In this document: positions 1 to 8,189 of the stretch, piece by piece | Position numbering within the stretch: position 1 is the first letter of the stretch | Layout of the letters: every line of letters starts with the position of its first letter | Notes under the pieces: generated by a model | What the model was told of the DNA's origin: nothing | The model's database searches: none | Seen by the model: the letters and a program-made list of their open reading frames with translations, nothing else | Position numbers and translations under genes: made by a program | Assembly: GCF_006546655.1 (NCBI RefSeq) | Contig: NZ_VIAQ01000015.1 | Span: 434,001 to 498,000 of the forward strand | DNA: 64,000 nucleotides | Reading direction: 5' to 3' | DNA from: Methanolobus vulcani | GTDB taxonomy: Archaea > Halobacteriota > Methanosarcinia > Methanosarcinales > Methanosarcinaceae

Positions 1-659
1 TAACCAGTTTTTCCAACAGTTATGGAACTCATCTGTTCTTTCATCTGTTCAAGGAACGGGTCTTCAAGTACTCCTACATAGAGGATTCCTATGGTATTAC
101 CGGAACTGTCCAGTATAGGTTCATAGGCAGTCAGGTACCATGCGTTAACAACCCATGCTCTTCCGTAGAATGTTTCTCCCTGTGTTACAACAGCATCATA
201 AACGGGCTGGGATACTGTGGTTCCAACAGCTCTGGTTCCATCATCTTTAATTACATTGGTAGATATCCTAACTGCCTGTCCATTCTCTACCTGGAAAATT
301 GTGGCAGTTCCTCCAACCATATCTTTTATTTCATCCACAATCTCATAATCATTATTGACGACATAATTATCATTCAGAACCATCTCTCCGTCTATGATGG
401 AAGGGTTCCCTTTAGAGTAAAAGAATGAACTTGCAACTCTAAGATTACTATTGACTTTTTCCTGTGCAAATGTCAGGGTGGATTCTACATAATTTTTCTC
501 GATCTGTACTTGTTCTTCGAGGGTTACTTGTATTTCATCGGTTATGCTTGTTTTAGCTTGTTCATATGCATAACTGCCAACAAGCAGAACAGGTATAATA
601 CTGGCTATCAGTGCAAACGCTATCAATTTCTTTCCGATGGGAATATCTTGATATCTCAT
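1..659 (-). CDS. Cache-domain membrane sensor (N-terminal part, runs off the window)
   Basis: Starting at the ATG at 657-659 the minus-strand frame is open to the window edge, giving the first 219 residues; the C-terminal signalling part lies outside. A GGGAG ribosome site sits 7 bases upstream. Residues about 10-30 form a membrane segment, followed by a charged helix and an extracellular sensor region. The segments AWVVNAWYLTAYEPI and GNTIGILYVGV resemble the core of single Cache_3-type domains, known from methyl-accepting chemotaxis proteins and sensor kinases, which bind small ligands outside the cell. Whether the output is a kinase or a chemotaxis domain cannot be told here. Confidence 0.75.
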   Translation of the reverse strand, partial: MRYQDIPIGKKLIAFALIASIIPVLLVGSYAYEQAKTSITDEIQVTLEEQVQIEKNYVESTLTFAQEKVNSNLRVASSFFYSKGNPSIIDGEMVLNDNYVVNNDYEIVDEIKDMVGGTATIFQVENGQAVRISTNVIKDDGTRAVGTTVSQPVYDAVVTQGETFYGRAWVVNAWYLTAYEPILDSSGNTIGILYVGVLEDPFLEQMKEQMSSITVGKTG

Positions 660-877
660 ATTTATTCTCCCGTGTATTATTTTTGTGTCTACAACACCTG
701 TCAAGTTTCTATAGATATACAAAAGAAGCATTAATATATAAATAAATCTATAAATATCTGTGATTTTGAGTATCAATAGCAGTATTTGCACAGATTATAA
801 TATATTTTCATATTTTGTCATCGCGACTGTTTGCAAAAAGGTTTAAACCCGTAAGTTCCATTCGGGGTGGAGTCATC

Positions 878-1585
878 ATGAAGATACATTGTCTTGTACA
901 TCTGGAATTCGAAACCCTGGGGAACATCAGGGATTGGGTATGTGAAAAAGAGCATTCCATAACTGTTACCATGCCTTCTGAAAACCAACTATATCCTGAG
1001 CCGGATGATATTGATTTACTTATCATCATGGGAGGGCTCATGAGTGTCTATCAGGAAGATGAATACCCATGGATGAAACAGGAAAAAGAGTTCGTAAAGT
1101 CTATTATATCCTGTGGAAAAGCGGTCTATGGAATATGTTTTGGTGCCCAGATGCTATCAGAGATACTGGGCGGGCAGGTAAGTCGCAATCAACATCGGGA
1201 GATTGGATGGCACAAAATCACAAGCCTCGATGAATTTGACAGGGATTCTCAGTTTTTTAATATACCGAATGAGCTTACTGTTTTCCAATGGCATGGCGAT
1301 ACATTCAGCCTTCCTGCGGGATGCAGGAGGCTTTTTGAAAGCGAAGCATGTCCTGAACAGGGTTTTATTTATGAGGACAAAGTGCTGGCTTTACAATTCC
1401 ATCCGGAAGTTGATGCAGGTTGTGTGGAAAGTCTGCTTGAGAATTGTGGCTCTGACCTGACAGAAGAAGGGAAGTATGTATCATCTGAGGACGAAATAAG
1501 GGGTCGTGATGATTTGCTGGAAGCTTCAGCAAATCTAATGTACTCAATACTTGACTGGTTTGAGAAAATGATAGAAAACACTTAA
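878..1585 (+). CDS. class I glutamine amidotransferase-like protein
   Basis: A 235-residue protein of the GMP-synthase-like type 1 glutamine amidotransferase family. The nucleophile motif GICFGAQ is present with Cys at about residue 87, and the matching His and Glu are in FHPEVD (His about 175, Glu about 177). Stand-alone members of this family hydrolyse glutamine or gamma-glutamyl compounds; the acceptor is unknown. The frame opens at 815, but the ATG at 878 follows GGGGTGG by 7 bases and directly begins the family fold (MKIHCLVHLEFE), so I chose it. The unknown gene at 1612 follows 26 bases later and is probably co-transcribed. Confidence 0.8.
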   Translation: MKIHCLVHLEFETLGNIRDWVCEKEHSITVTMPSENQLYPEPDDIDLLIIMGGLMSVYQEDEYPWMKQEKEFVKSIISCGKAVYGICFGAQMLSEILGGQVSRNQHREIGWHKITSLDEFDRDSQFFNIPNELTVFQWHGDTFSLPAGCRRLFESEACPEQGFIYEDKVLALQFHPEVDAGCVESLLENCGSDLTEEGKYVSSEDEIRGRDDLLEASANLMYSILDWFEKMIENT

Positions 1586-1611
1586 CATTAACACTGGTAG
1601 TAGGTTGTATT

Positions 1612-2064
1612 ATGCAGGAAAACATCGAGCATATGAGGCAGTTATGTAAAACACGTCCTCTTCGCTACTCTGACCTTGATTATCTGAAAAAAGGGTCAAC
1701 GGCATTTCTTCATGAAAAAGGATATTCAAATGCCAGTATTGCAGAAGCTCTTGATCTGGATGAAAGAGATGTTGAGAACAATCTGAAAGGAACAGGTTTT
1801 GCACTGGATCTCAAAAAAATAGTTCCTTTTGAAAACAAAATCCCCTCTAATATGGGAGACACTGTTGTAATATGTGTTCCATCATGGGGTAATGAAACTC
1901 AGGATTATACTATAAAGGCAATTGTACTCCATTGCGTACCCAGAGGCAACAGCTGTGGCTTATCGGTGTCTCTTCTTGAGGATGCAGATTTTGAGATACC
2001 ACTTTATGGTAAAGCCAGAAAAGGCAGCGAGATTGTAATTCCTATAGACTGGGTTTCAAAGTGA
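1612..2064 (+). CDS. conserved-looking unknown protein with helix-turn-helix-like N-terminus
   Basis: 150 residues that I do not recognise. Residues about 18-60 (DYLKKGSTAFLHEKGYSNASIAEALDLD) read like a small helix-turn-helix in which successive helices carry GYSNASIAEALDL, so DNA binding is possible but unproven. The C-terminal half is beta-rich (VVICVPSWGNETQDYTIKAI) with no known motif. It follows the amidotransferase gene on the same strand and ends in a hairpin shared with the convergent PHP gene, so the two forward genes probably form one short transcript. No membrane segment or signal peptide is seen. Confidence 0.6.
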   Translation: MQENIEHMRQLCKTRPLRYSDLDYLKKGSTAFLHEKGYSNASIAEALDLDERDVENNLKGTGFALDLKKIVPFENKIPSNMGDTVVICVPSWGNETQDYTIKAIVLHCVPRGNSCGLSVSLLEDADFEIPLYGKARKGSEIVIPIDWVSK

Positions 2065-2085
2065 GACACATTTATTTTTGTCTCA
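2062..2085. terminator. hairpin between convergent genes
   Basis: TGAGAC and GTCTCA face each other across a T-rich 12-base loop, starting at the TGA stop of the 1612 gene and ending just before the stop of the PHP gene. It could end transcription from both sides. No long T-run follows, so the assignment rests on position and symmetry. Confidence 0.45.
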
Positions 2086-2088
2086 GGG

Positions 2089-2952
2089 TTATGCAATGGC
2101 ATTTTCTACAGGATAATTATTGTAGCTCTTACAAAGGATACCCGAAATATCCCTGAATAAGGTTGAAGTATAACTATTATATTCTCCCAACTGACAGCGT
2201 CCGGTTCTGTTTGTCCCGTGGAAATCAGATCCTCCGGTCATTATCAGTCTCTGAGCAGAGCACAACTCATACATTTTCTGCACCTGTTCTTTACTGCTGT
2301 TTGCATAGAATACTTCGAATCCATCCAATCCACATCTTATAAGTGATTCTGTCATATAAGGAAATAATGGCTGCCTGTTGCTTTGCTCAAGAGTTCTGAG
2401 TATGTGGGCACACACTGCCTTTCCACCTGTTTCATGGATTGTTCTTATAACTTTTTTGGCAGGGAATATTTCCATTGTAATATTCAGGGGTGAATCTTCT
2501 GACAACCATATATTGTGAAAATCATAATTGCTCATTTCTTTATTCATCACAGATAACGTGATGTCATGTTTTGTGATTATCCCTTTTACATTATCCAGAA
2601 GTGAATAATCAATTTCCATGTCATGTGATTCCAGTTCAGAACAAACTTTCATGCAATAATCTTTTGCATTCTGTTTTGCATGGTCAGTCATTCTGAGAAG
2701 CCTGCTATCTTCAGGATCAAAATTGTATCCAAGTATGTGTACTTCTATACCTGAATACTCCGTTTCCGTTGTGAATTCGATTCCCGGGATAAGAGTTATG
2801 TTTTGCTTTCCACATTCCCATCTGGCTTCGCAGAGTCCATCAACGGTATCATGGTCTGTGATACTCAGGATTTTCATTCCTTTATTCTTTGCCAGTTTTA
2901 CTAACTCTGCCGGGTTAAGGTCACCATCAGAGTAGCATGTATGGGTGTGCAA
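2089..2952 (-). CDS. PHP-domain phosphoesterase
   Basis: A 287-residue protein starting, as written, at a TTG. The PHP metal-binding motifs are clear: DLHTHTCYSDG at the N-terminus, SITDHDTV near residue 32, a Glu in PGIEF, KAVCAH, and GGSDFHG near residue 240. Members of this family (TrpH/YciV type) are metal-dependent phosphoesterases acting on nucleotides or RNA ends. The family normally has several residues before DLHTH, and here the frame remains open upstream for about 17 codons (VNFADLHTH is encoded), yet it contains no ATG, GTG or TTG other than the one used; a non-standard start near 2970 after GGTGA is possible. Confidence 0.8.
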   Translation of the reverse strand: MHTHTCYSDGDLNPAELVKLAKNKGMKILSITDHDTVDGLCEARWECGKQNITLIPGIEFTTETEYSGIEVHILGYNFDPEDSRLLRMTDHAKQNAKDYCMKVCSELESHDMEIDYSLLDNVKGIITKHDITLSVMNKEMSNYDFHNIWLSEDSPLNITMEIFPAKKVIRTIHETGGKAVCAHILRTLEQSNRQPLFPYMTESLIRCGLDGFEVFYANSSKEQVQKMYELCSAQRLIMTGGSDFHGTNRTGRCQLGEYNSYTSTLFRDISGILCKSYNNYPVENAIA

Positions 2953-3095
2953 ATCCGCGAAATTAACTATAATTTCACCTTCGTACGTCTCGATGCTTTT
3001 CCATTGAAATGAGCTAATATATAATTAATCTACATAAAATATAGTGTCCATGAAATCTATATATTGGTAGATAAACACCGAAAAATAAAGGTAAA

Positions 3096-3135
3096 AAAGA
3101 TAATTAAAAAAGAGGGATATGAGGAGTTCCTCATA

Positions 3136-3137
<2 letters not shown>
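3096..3137 (-). terminator. terminator of amtB-glnK operon
   Basis: A near-perfect inverted repeat, GATATGAGGA (3116-3125) and TCCTCATATC (3128-3137), overlaps the glnK stop codon and is followed on the minus strand by a T-rich run (3098-3115). This is a good intrinsic terminator for the leftward operon. Confidence 0.6.
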
Positions 3138-3471
<334 letters not shown>

Positions 3472-3481
3472 TCATATCACC

Positions 3482-4678
3482 TCAGGCGGTTGTAGATTCT
3501 CCATGCTGGGAGATATCAAGTCCGACATATTCTTCTTCTTCGGTTACGCGCAGTCCCATTGTCTTGTCAATTATAATGGCAAGTATATAGGTCATAACGA
3601 ATGCGTATATCATTGCTACTGAAGCATCAAAGAGCTGTATAAGGAACTGGTGTGTGTTTCCGTAGATAAGTCCGTTTGTTCCACCAACTGCTGCGCTTGC
3701 AAATATTCCTGTTGCAATCGCACCCCAGAATCCTCCCATTCCGTGGACTGCCCATGCATCAAGACTTTCATCAAGTCCCTTGCGCACACGGAAAAGAAGT
3801 GCACCGTAACAGAGAAGTCCGGCAAAACCACCGATGACAATAGCAGCCATTGGACCCACGAAACCGGAACCTGGTGTGATAGCCACAAGACCTGCAACTG
3901 CTCCACTGATAAGACCCAATGAACTTGGTTTTCCCTTGATCCATGATGCAAGCATCCAGGTAATTGCTCCTGCTGCAGCAGATATGTTAGTGACTACAAG
4001 TGCATTTACTGCAATTCCATCTGCTGCAAGTGCGCTTCCTGCGTTAAATGCAAACCAACCGAACCAGAGCATTGCTCCTCCAAGAAGGGTTGTTGTGATG
4101 TTCTCTGCTTCCATGCTGTATTTTCCAAAACCAACACGGTTGCCGATTACGAGTGCAAGTGCAAGTGCACCGAATCCGGAGCTGATGTGAACAACAGTAC
4201 CACCTGCAAAGTCAAGAGCTCCAAGTTCTCCTGCCCAGCCGCCTCCCCATGCCCAGTGAGCAAGTGGATCGTAGACGATTGTTGTCCAGAGTACGCCAAG
4301 TACCATAAATGAGCTTAATTTGACACGTTCTGCAACACCGGATGTGAGAATTGCCAGTGTAACGCCTGCAAAAACTAGCTGGAAGACCATGAACAGCATG
4401 TCCGGGATGCCGTCACCATCAAGTCCTACTCCTGTTAGACAGAGGTGGTCCAGCCCTCCTATAAATCCGGAAATGTCAGAACCAAAAGAAAGAGTGTATC
4501 CAACTGTAACCCACTGGATACTGACAACAGCAAATGAGATGAAACACATTGCTATCATGGAAATGATATTTTTTCTACGTACCATTCCGCCATAAAAGAG
4601 CCCGACCCCCGGGGTCATGAGCATTACCATAGCGGTACAGATGATTATAAAGGCAGTATCTCCTGTGTCGATTGCCAC
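3482..4678 (-). CDS. amtB: ammonium transporter
   Basis: 398 residues with about 11 membrane helices. It has the family's N-terminal segment [16 protein letters not shown] and the two conserved pore histidines in [12 protein letters not shown] and [11 protein letters not shown]. AmtB conducts ammonium/ammonia across the membrane. The GTG start at 4676-4678 follows AGGTGATC by 5 bases. It is the first gene of a two-gene unit with glnK, whose product would plug the channel. No signal peptide is expected or seen. The cytoplasmic tail ends in [17 protein letters not shown], which resembles the regulatory tail of archaeal Amt proteins. Confidence 0.95.
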   Translation of the reverse strand: MAIDTGDTAFIIICTAMVMLMTPGVGLFYGGMVRRKNIISMIAMCFISFAVVSIQWVTVGYTLSFGSDISGFIGGLDHLCLTGVGLDGDGIPDMLFMVFQLVFAGVTLAILTSGVAERVKLSSFMVLGVLWTTIVYDPLAHWAWGGGWAGELGALDFAGGTVVHISSGFGALALALVIGNRVGFGKYSMEAENITTTLLGGAMLWFGWFAFNAGSALAADGIAVNALVVTNISAAAGAITWMLASWIKGKPSSLGLISGAVAGLVAITPGSGFVGPMAAIVIGGFAGLLCYGALLFRVRKGLDESLDAWAVHGMGGFWGAIATGIFASAAVGGTNGLIYGNTHQFLIQLFDASVAMIYAFVMTYILAIIIDKTMGLRVTEEEEYVGLDISQHGESTTA

Positions 4679-4789
4679 TTAGATCACCTGTTTTTCGAGA
4701 ATGTATTCTATAATTTCTTCCATAGTTCCACCTATGTTTAAATAATGTAATTCGGATATCTGCAATACCATTCCCACTTCCGATACACA

Positions 4790-4801
4790 TCTATTTATAC
4801 C
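4790..4801 (-). promoter_or_regulatory. TATA box for amtB-glnK
   Basis: On the minus strand the sequence GGTATAAATAG lies here, about 115 bases before the amtB start, a strong archaeal TATA element. A leader of roughly 90 bases is implied. I looked for the GGAA-N6-TTCC type NrpR operator in the leader and found no clear copy. Confidence 0.5.
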
Positions 4802-4909
4802 CATCGATTCAATTTCAATCAGTTTCACTACTCATTGAAAAATTGTACATTCAAATGTATGATTCATTACATGGAGTTTATATGAAATCAAAAGAAGCAA
4901 TTGTGGATG

Positions 4910-5014
4910 TTATGCATTTTTAATTCCTTTTTTCTCTAGTTTATAGTAATATTTTTCCGCAGCTTCTACTGTTAACACAAAAACCAGGATAATAGTATAA
5001 AAGAAAAATAGCAT
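4910..5014 (-). CDS. possible 34-residue single-span membrane peptide
   Basis: A short minus-strand frame encodes MLFFFYTIILVFVLTVEA followed by a charged tail (EKYYYKLEKKGIKNA). One hydrophobic helix then a basic tail is a plausible small membrane protein, or the 3' end of a decayed larger one. The ribosome site is weak and I know no family. The rest of 4802-5139 shows AT-rich sequence with no other gene. Confidence 0.25.
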   Translation of the reverse strand: MLFFFYTIILVFVLTVEAAEKYYYKLEKKGIKNA

Positions 5015-5139
5015 TTTTCCAGTATGTCGTTGGAAATTACAAATGTATTATTCAGAGAATGACATCGTTTTAATAGACTTTCTAATAAAGATCACCTTCG
5101 ACATAATTCTTCAGTATATGAAATCCATTATTAGGGCGT

Positions 5140-5547
5140 TTAGGCTATTTTTGATTGAATCCATTTTAGATAAGTAAACAATACAAAAAGTAGATAAAAT
5201 ATGAAAAGTTCCACAGTTAAGGTTGTTGAATGTCCTGGGAATAGATAGACAAGTGCATAATATATTGCGAACATTACAATTGTTGAATATAGAATTTTGC
5301 GCTTCAATGGAATATACTCATCAGCGGTAAATGGGTTATCATCTATTTTTGTTGTCAGTCCGTTCTCTATTGTTGTCCTCATTTCCTGATTTGCTTCAAT
5401 GACAAAAGTACCGATATATCCACAGCGTTTGCAGTGATAAATTGGACCAAGTTTCATTCCAGTTTCATAATAAAGTCCAGTGTATCCACAATTAGGGCAA
5501 CACAAATACATATCCTCTTCCTGGTTGTTAACTTCTGGTATCGTCAT
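5140..5547 (-). CDS. zinc-ribbon protein with two membrane segments
   Basis: 135 residues of unknown function. Residues about 16-45 form a zinc ribbon: CPNCGY and CKRCGY separated by about 18 residues. Two hydrophobic helices follow (about 88-105 and 112-130: STIVMFAIYYALVYLF and LFIFYLLFVLFTYLKW). The zinc ribbon would face the cytoplasm. Such small ribbon-plus-membrane proteins are common in methanogens without assigned function. It stands alone, with AT-rich flanks, and ends in TAA. Confidence 0.6.
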   Translation of the reverse strand: MTIPEVNNQEEDMYLCCPNCGYTGLYYETGMKLGPIYHCKRCGYIGTFVIEANQEMRTTIENGLTTKIDDNPFTADEYIPLKRKILYSTIVMFAIYYALVYLFPGHSTTLTVELFIFYLLFVLFTYLKWIQSKIA

Positions 5548-5733
5548 GAATATAAAACCTAAATAACTAATTAATGCAAATAGAACAGTATATTACAAAT
5601 ACTTAAAAATTTTTGATCATTTTGTAAATCTTTTATAATAATAACTAATGATTATCCTTTATTTGGCGTAGCATGTTATCGTATTCTATGATTTGGGTAT
5701 TTAGGTAAAAAAGAGTAGATGAGAGTATTAAAT

Positions 5734-6300
5734 TTATTCTCTCTTTCTGAAGATGAATGCTAATCCTATAATTGCAGCTATTGGGAGTGCAATTGTTGGG
5801 AACTCCGGGATATCTGCTTGAGTGTAGCACAGATTATCAAATTTAATCTTATTTACACATGGAGATCCACTTGATATTCCAATGCTTTGTATGAACACAT
5901 CTGCACTTTCGATTTTCAATGTTTTGTCCGTAAGAAATAAACAGTTATATTCGCTGTCTGTCAGCACTTCCCCGTTAACAAGAATCGCATTCATGTTGCC
6001 AATAAATGCATCCTCGAATTCAATCGAAACAGATTTTACTGTTGGCGAGAAGGAAATTGTAGTAATGTGATTATCAGGATTATAAAATCCTAAATCCGTT
6101 CCAAAGAAGCGTGTATCAACAAGGGTTGCTCCATCTGAGAACGTTACTCCCAAATCGGCATAAGTGTCTCCAATTTCATCCCCGGCATTTAATCTGCCTT
6201 CATCGAAGGTTATGTAAATTTCATTTGCACTCGCTGTTCCCACCAAAAGGAATAAAGCAAGTAGCATGTAAACTATTCGCATTTTTTGTACAACCAACAT
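5734..6300 (-). CDS. secreted protein with PEF-CTERM sorting signal
   Basis: 188 residues. A signal peptide spans about residues 7-25 (IVYMLLALFLLVGTASA). The body is beta-rich with many acidic and aromatic residues. The C-terminus is IPEFPTIALPIAAIIGLAF followed by FRKRE: a PEF motif, one membrane helix and a basic end, which matches the PEF-CTERM anchor of Methanosarcinales that is processed by an archaeosortase. The protein is therefore expected on the cell surface. Ligand or role is unknown. The start could be the ATG at 6300 or the one at 6282, which begins nearer to the signal peptide. Confidence 0.75.
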   Translation of the reverse strand: MLVVQKMRIVYMLLALFLLVGTASANEIYITFDEGRLNAGDEIGDTYADLGVTFSDGATLVDTRFFGTDLGFYNPDNHITTISFSPTVKSVSIEFEDAFIGNMNAILVNGEVLTDSEYNCLFLTDKTLKIESADVFIQSIGISSGSPCVNKIKFDNLCYTQADIPEFPTIALPIAAIIGLAFIFRKRE

Positions 6301-6352
6301 TAAATTTATTGATTTCCTTCTATGAATTCATTGTGTATATACCTTTTCACTA

Positions 6353-6376
6353 ATTATTATTATTATTATTATTATC
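6353..6376. repeat. (TTA)n microsatellite
   Basis: About seven tandem TTA units upstream of the PEF-CTERM gene. Such a run could vary in length by slippage and alter promoter spacing, but nothing here proves phase variation. Confidence 0.7.
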
Positions 6377-6408
6377 TATAAACTATATAATTAGCTAAAC
6401 ATGTGGAT

Positions 6409-6589
6409 GTAATTCTTTTGTGAATTACCACTGAGCTAAAGACTGAGCAACTTCCTGCTTTAACATTGGCCCCCATTGTTTCAATTTTCCGTTAATTGGC
6501 GAAACAGGAATACTAATATTGCATTTATTTTCTAGTAAGCAAAAGTATGTCTGGCCTAAAAGAATTAAACACTTTGTGATGGGGCGCAC
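6409..6589 (-). pseudogene. possible 3' relic of an IS605-type orfB/tnpB with its right-end hairpin
   Basis: A minus-strand frame from a GTG at 6589 to TAA at 6425-6427 encodes 54 residues ending GPMLKQEVAQSLAQW. Tails of the form P-x-L/V-KQE-A are common at the C-terminus of archaeal TnpB proteins. Right after the stop comes a perfect 7-bp hairpin, GTAATTC with GAATTAC (6409-6428), as expected of IS200/IS605 right ends. The catalytic region is absent, so if real this is a remnant. The match is from memory of the family's tail and is uncertain. The rest of 6590-6807 holds only the purB promoter region. Confidence 0.35.
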
Positions 6590-6760
6590 ATAAAAATAGG
6601 TTTTAAAGACGCCAAGAACTGATCATTCAACTAATCATGATTGATCAATACGGTATTAATTCTTTCTTTATTTTTCTTTTTAAACTCATACAAAGCCTAT
6701 TTATTGGTAGATTAACTATACCAGAGACATACTGTTAATTTGAATGATATCTATAATATG

Positions 6761-6772
6761 TCTGTATACAGA
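6761..6772. promoter_or_regulatory. palindrome upstream of purB
   Basis: TCTGTATACAGA is a perfect 12-base palindrome about 35 bases before the purB ATG, in the region where transcription should begin. It could be an operator; no second copy was found in the window. Confidence 0.3.
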
Positions 6773-6807
6773 TATGTTAAGACATCAATTTCATGGAGAT
6801 TTAATAA

Positions 6808-8145
6808 ATGGCAATTCATCCTATAGAATACCGCTACGGCACAGACGAGATGAAATTCGTCTGGAGCGAGGCAAATCGTCTGGAAAAAATCATGAAAGCT
6901 GAGGCTGCTCTTGCCAGAGCTGAGGCTGATATCGGACTAATTCCTAAGGAAGCTGCAGATATAATCGAAAGCAGCATTGGTTCTGTGGAACTTGAAAGAG
7001 TAAAAGAGATCGAGGACGAGATTCACCACGATATGATGGCTGTTGTACTTGCCATCTCTGAAAAATGCGAAGAAAACGCTGACAAGTGGGTTCACTTCGG
7101 TGCAACATCCAACGATATGCTTGATACTGCAACAGGTCTTCAGTTAAAGGAAGCTGTGGCTATTCTGGATACTAAGATCCGCCAGCTCCTGGAGGTACTT
7201 CTTACCCAGGCCGAGAACAATAAAAACCTCGTATGTGCCGGAAGGACACACGGTCAGATCGGTGTTCCAACAACATACGGGCTTAGATTTGCCATATGGG
7301 CATCTGAAGTTTCAAGGCATATCGAGCGTCTGGAACAGCTCAAACCACGTCTTATCGTTGGCCAGATGACCGGTGCTGTAGGCACCCAGGCTGCATTCGG
7401 TAAGGATGGAATTGAGATCCAGAAAAAGGTCATGCAGTATCTTGAGATTGGTTCAGTTGATGTTTCAAACCAGATCATTCAGAGAGACCGTCACGCAGAA
7501 TTTGTCATGTGGATGGCAAACACCGTAACAACTCTTGATAAGATAGCTGTTGAAATCCGCTCACTCCAGAGAAGTGAGATTGCTGAAGTTGAGGAAAGTT
7601 TCAGGAAAAAGCAGGTTGGCTCCTCAACGATGCCACACAAGCGCAATCCAATCAAGTCCGAGCAGATATGTGGTCTTGCAAGAATTGTACGTGCAATGAT
7701 TGAGCCAGAACTCCAGAACAACACACTCTGGGACGAAAGGGACCTTACAAACTCATCATGTGAAAGGGTTGTATTCCCTGAAGCATGTGTATTGACAGAT
7801 CATATCATCAAACTTGCAATCGGTGTAATCGAGAACCTCAGGTTCTACCCTGAGAACATCCGTCGCAATCTAGACCTACTAAAAGGTCTTAACATGGGAG
7901 AAGCAGTAATGATCGAGCTTGCAATGCGCGGTGTAGGTCGCCAGGAAGCTCACGAGATTGTGCGTTCAAGTGCAATGGAATCTCATGAAAGCGGAAAGCA
8001 CTTTAAGGATGTACTTCTGGCAAACTCAGAAGTTGCAAATTACCTGAGTGAAGAAGATATCATCAACCTTGTAGACCCTGACAAGTACATCGGCACTGCT
8101 GTGGAACAGGTTGAAGCTGTTGTTGCAAAACTGAGAACTAACTAA
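6808..8145 (+). CDS. purB: adenylosuccinate lyase
   Basis: 445 residues, the usual length. It belongs to the fumarase/aspartase superfamily and shows the signature loop SSTMPHKRNP (about 272-281), the catalytic His in GRTHGQIG (about 148) and TSNDMLDT. PurB cleaves SAICAR to AICAR and adenylosuccinate to AMP, both releasing fumarate, in purine synthesis. The ATG follows GGAG by 9 bases. It is transcribed alone, with a palindrome upstream and a strong terminator downstream. Base composition is richer in GC than in the flanking intergenic DNA, typical of a highly conserved gene. Confidence 0.97.
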   Translation: MAIHPIEYRYGTDEMKFVWSEANRLEKIMKAEAALARAEADIGLIPKEAADIIESSIGSVELERVKEIEDEIHHDMMAVVLAISEKCEENADKWVHFGATSNDMLDTATGLQLKEAVAILDTKIRQLLEVLLTQAENNKNLVCAGRTHGQIGVPTTYGLRFAIWASEVSRHIERLEQLKPRLIVGQMTGAVGTQAAFGKDGIEIQKKVMQYLEIGSVDVSNQIIQRDRHAEFVMWMANTVTTLDKIAVEIRSLQRSEIAEVEESFRKKQVGSSTMPHKRNPIKSEQICGLARIVRAMIEPELQNNTLWDERDLTNSSCERVVFPEACVLTDHIIKLAIGVIENLRFYPENIRRNLDLLKGLNMGEAVMIELAMRGVGRQEAHEIVRSSAMESHESGKHFKDVLLANSEVANYLSEEDIINLVDPDKYIGTAVEQVEAVVAKLRTN

Positions 8146-8149
8146 TAAA

Positions 8150-8180
8150 GAAATAACTAATAAGTTATTTCCTTTTTTTT
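8150..8180 (+). terminator. purB terminator
   Basis: A perfect 9-bp stem, GAAATAACT (8150-8158) and AGTTATTTC (8163-8171), is followed by a run of eight T. It lies directly after the purB stop codon and is a textbook intrinsic terminator. Confidence 0.75.
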
Positions 8181-8189
8181 AAAAACCAG

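Noticed and set aside
4881-4922. 13-codon frame MKSKEAIVDVMHF with GGAG upstream
   Set aside because: Too short, no downstream extension or similarity; chance ribosome-like site.
6353-6376. CRISPR or tandem-repeat array
   Set aside because: It is a simple TTA microsatellite; no spaced direct repeats were found anywhere in the window.
6425-6438. tRNA D-arm (TAGCTCAGTGGTA on the minus strand)
   Set aside because: The motif is matched, but no acceptor stem, anticodon arm or T-arm follows; the same bases are explained as the end of a TnpB-like frame and its hairpin.
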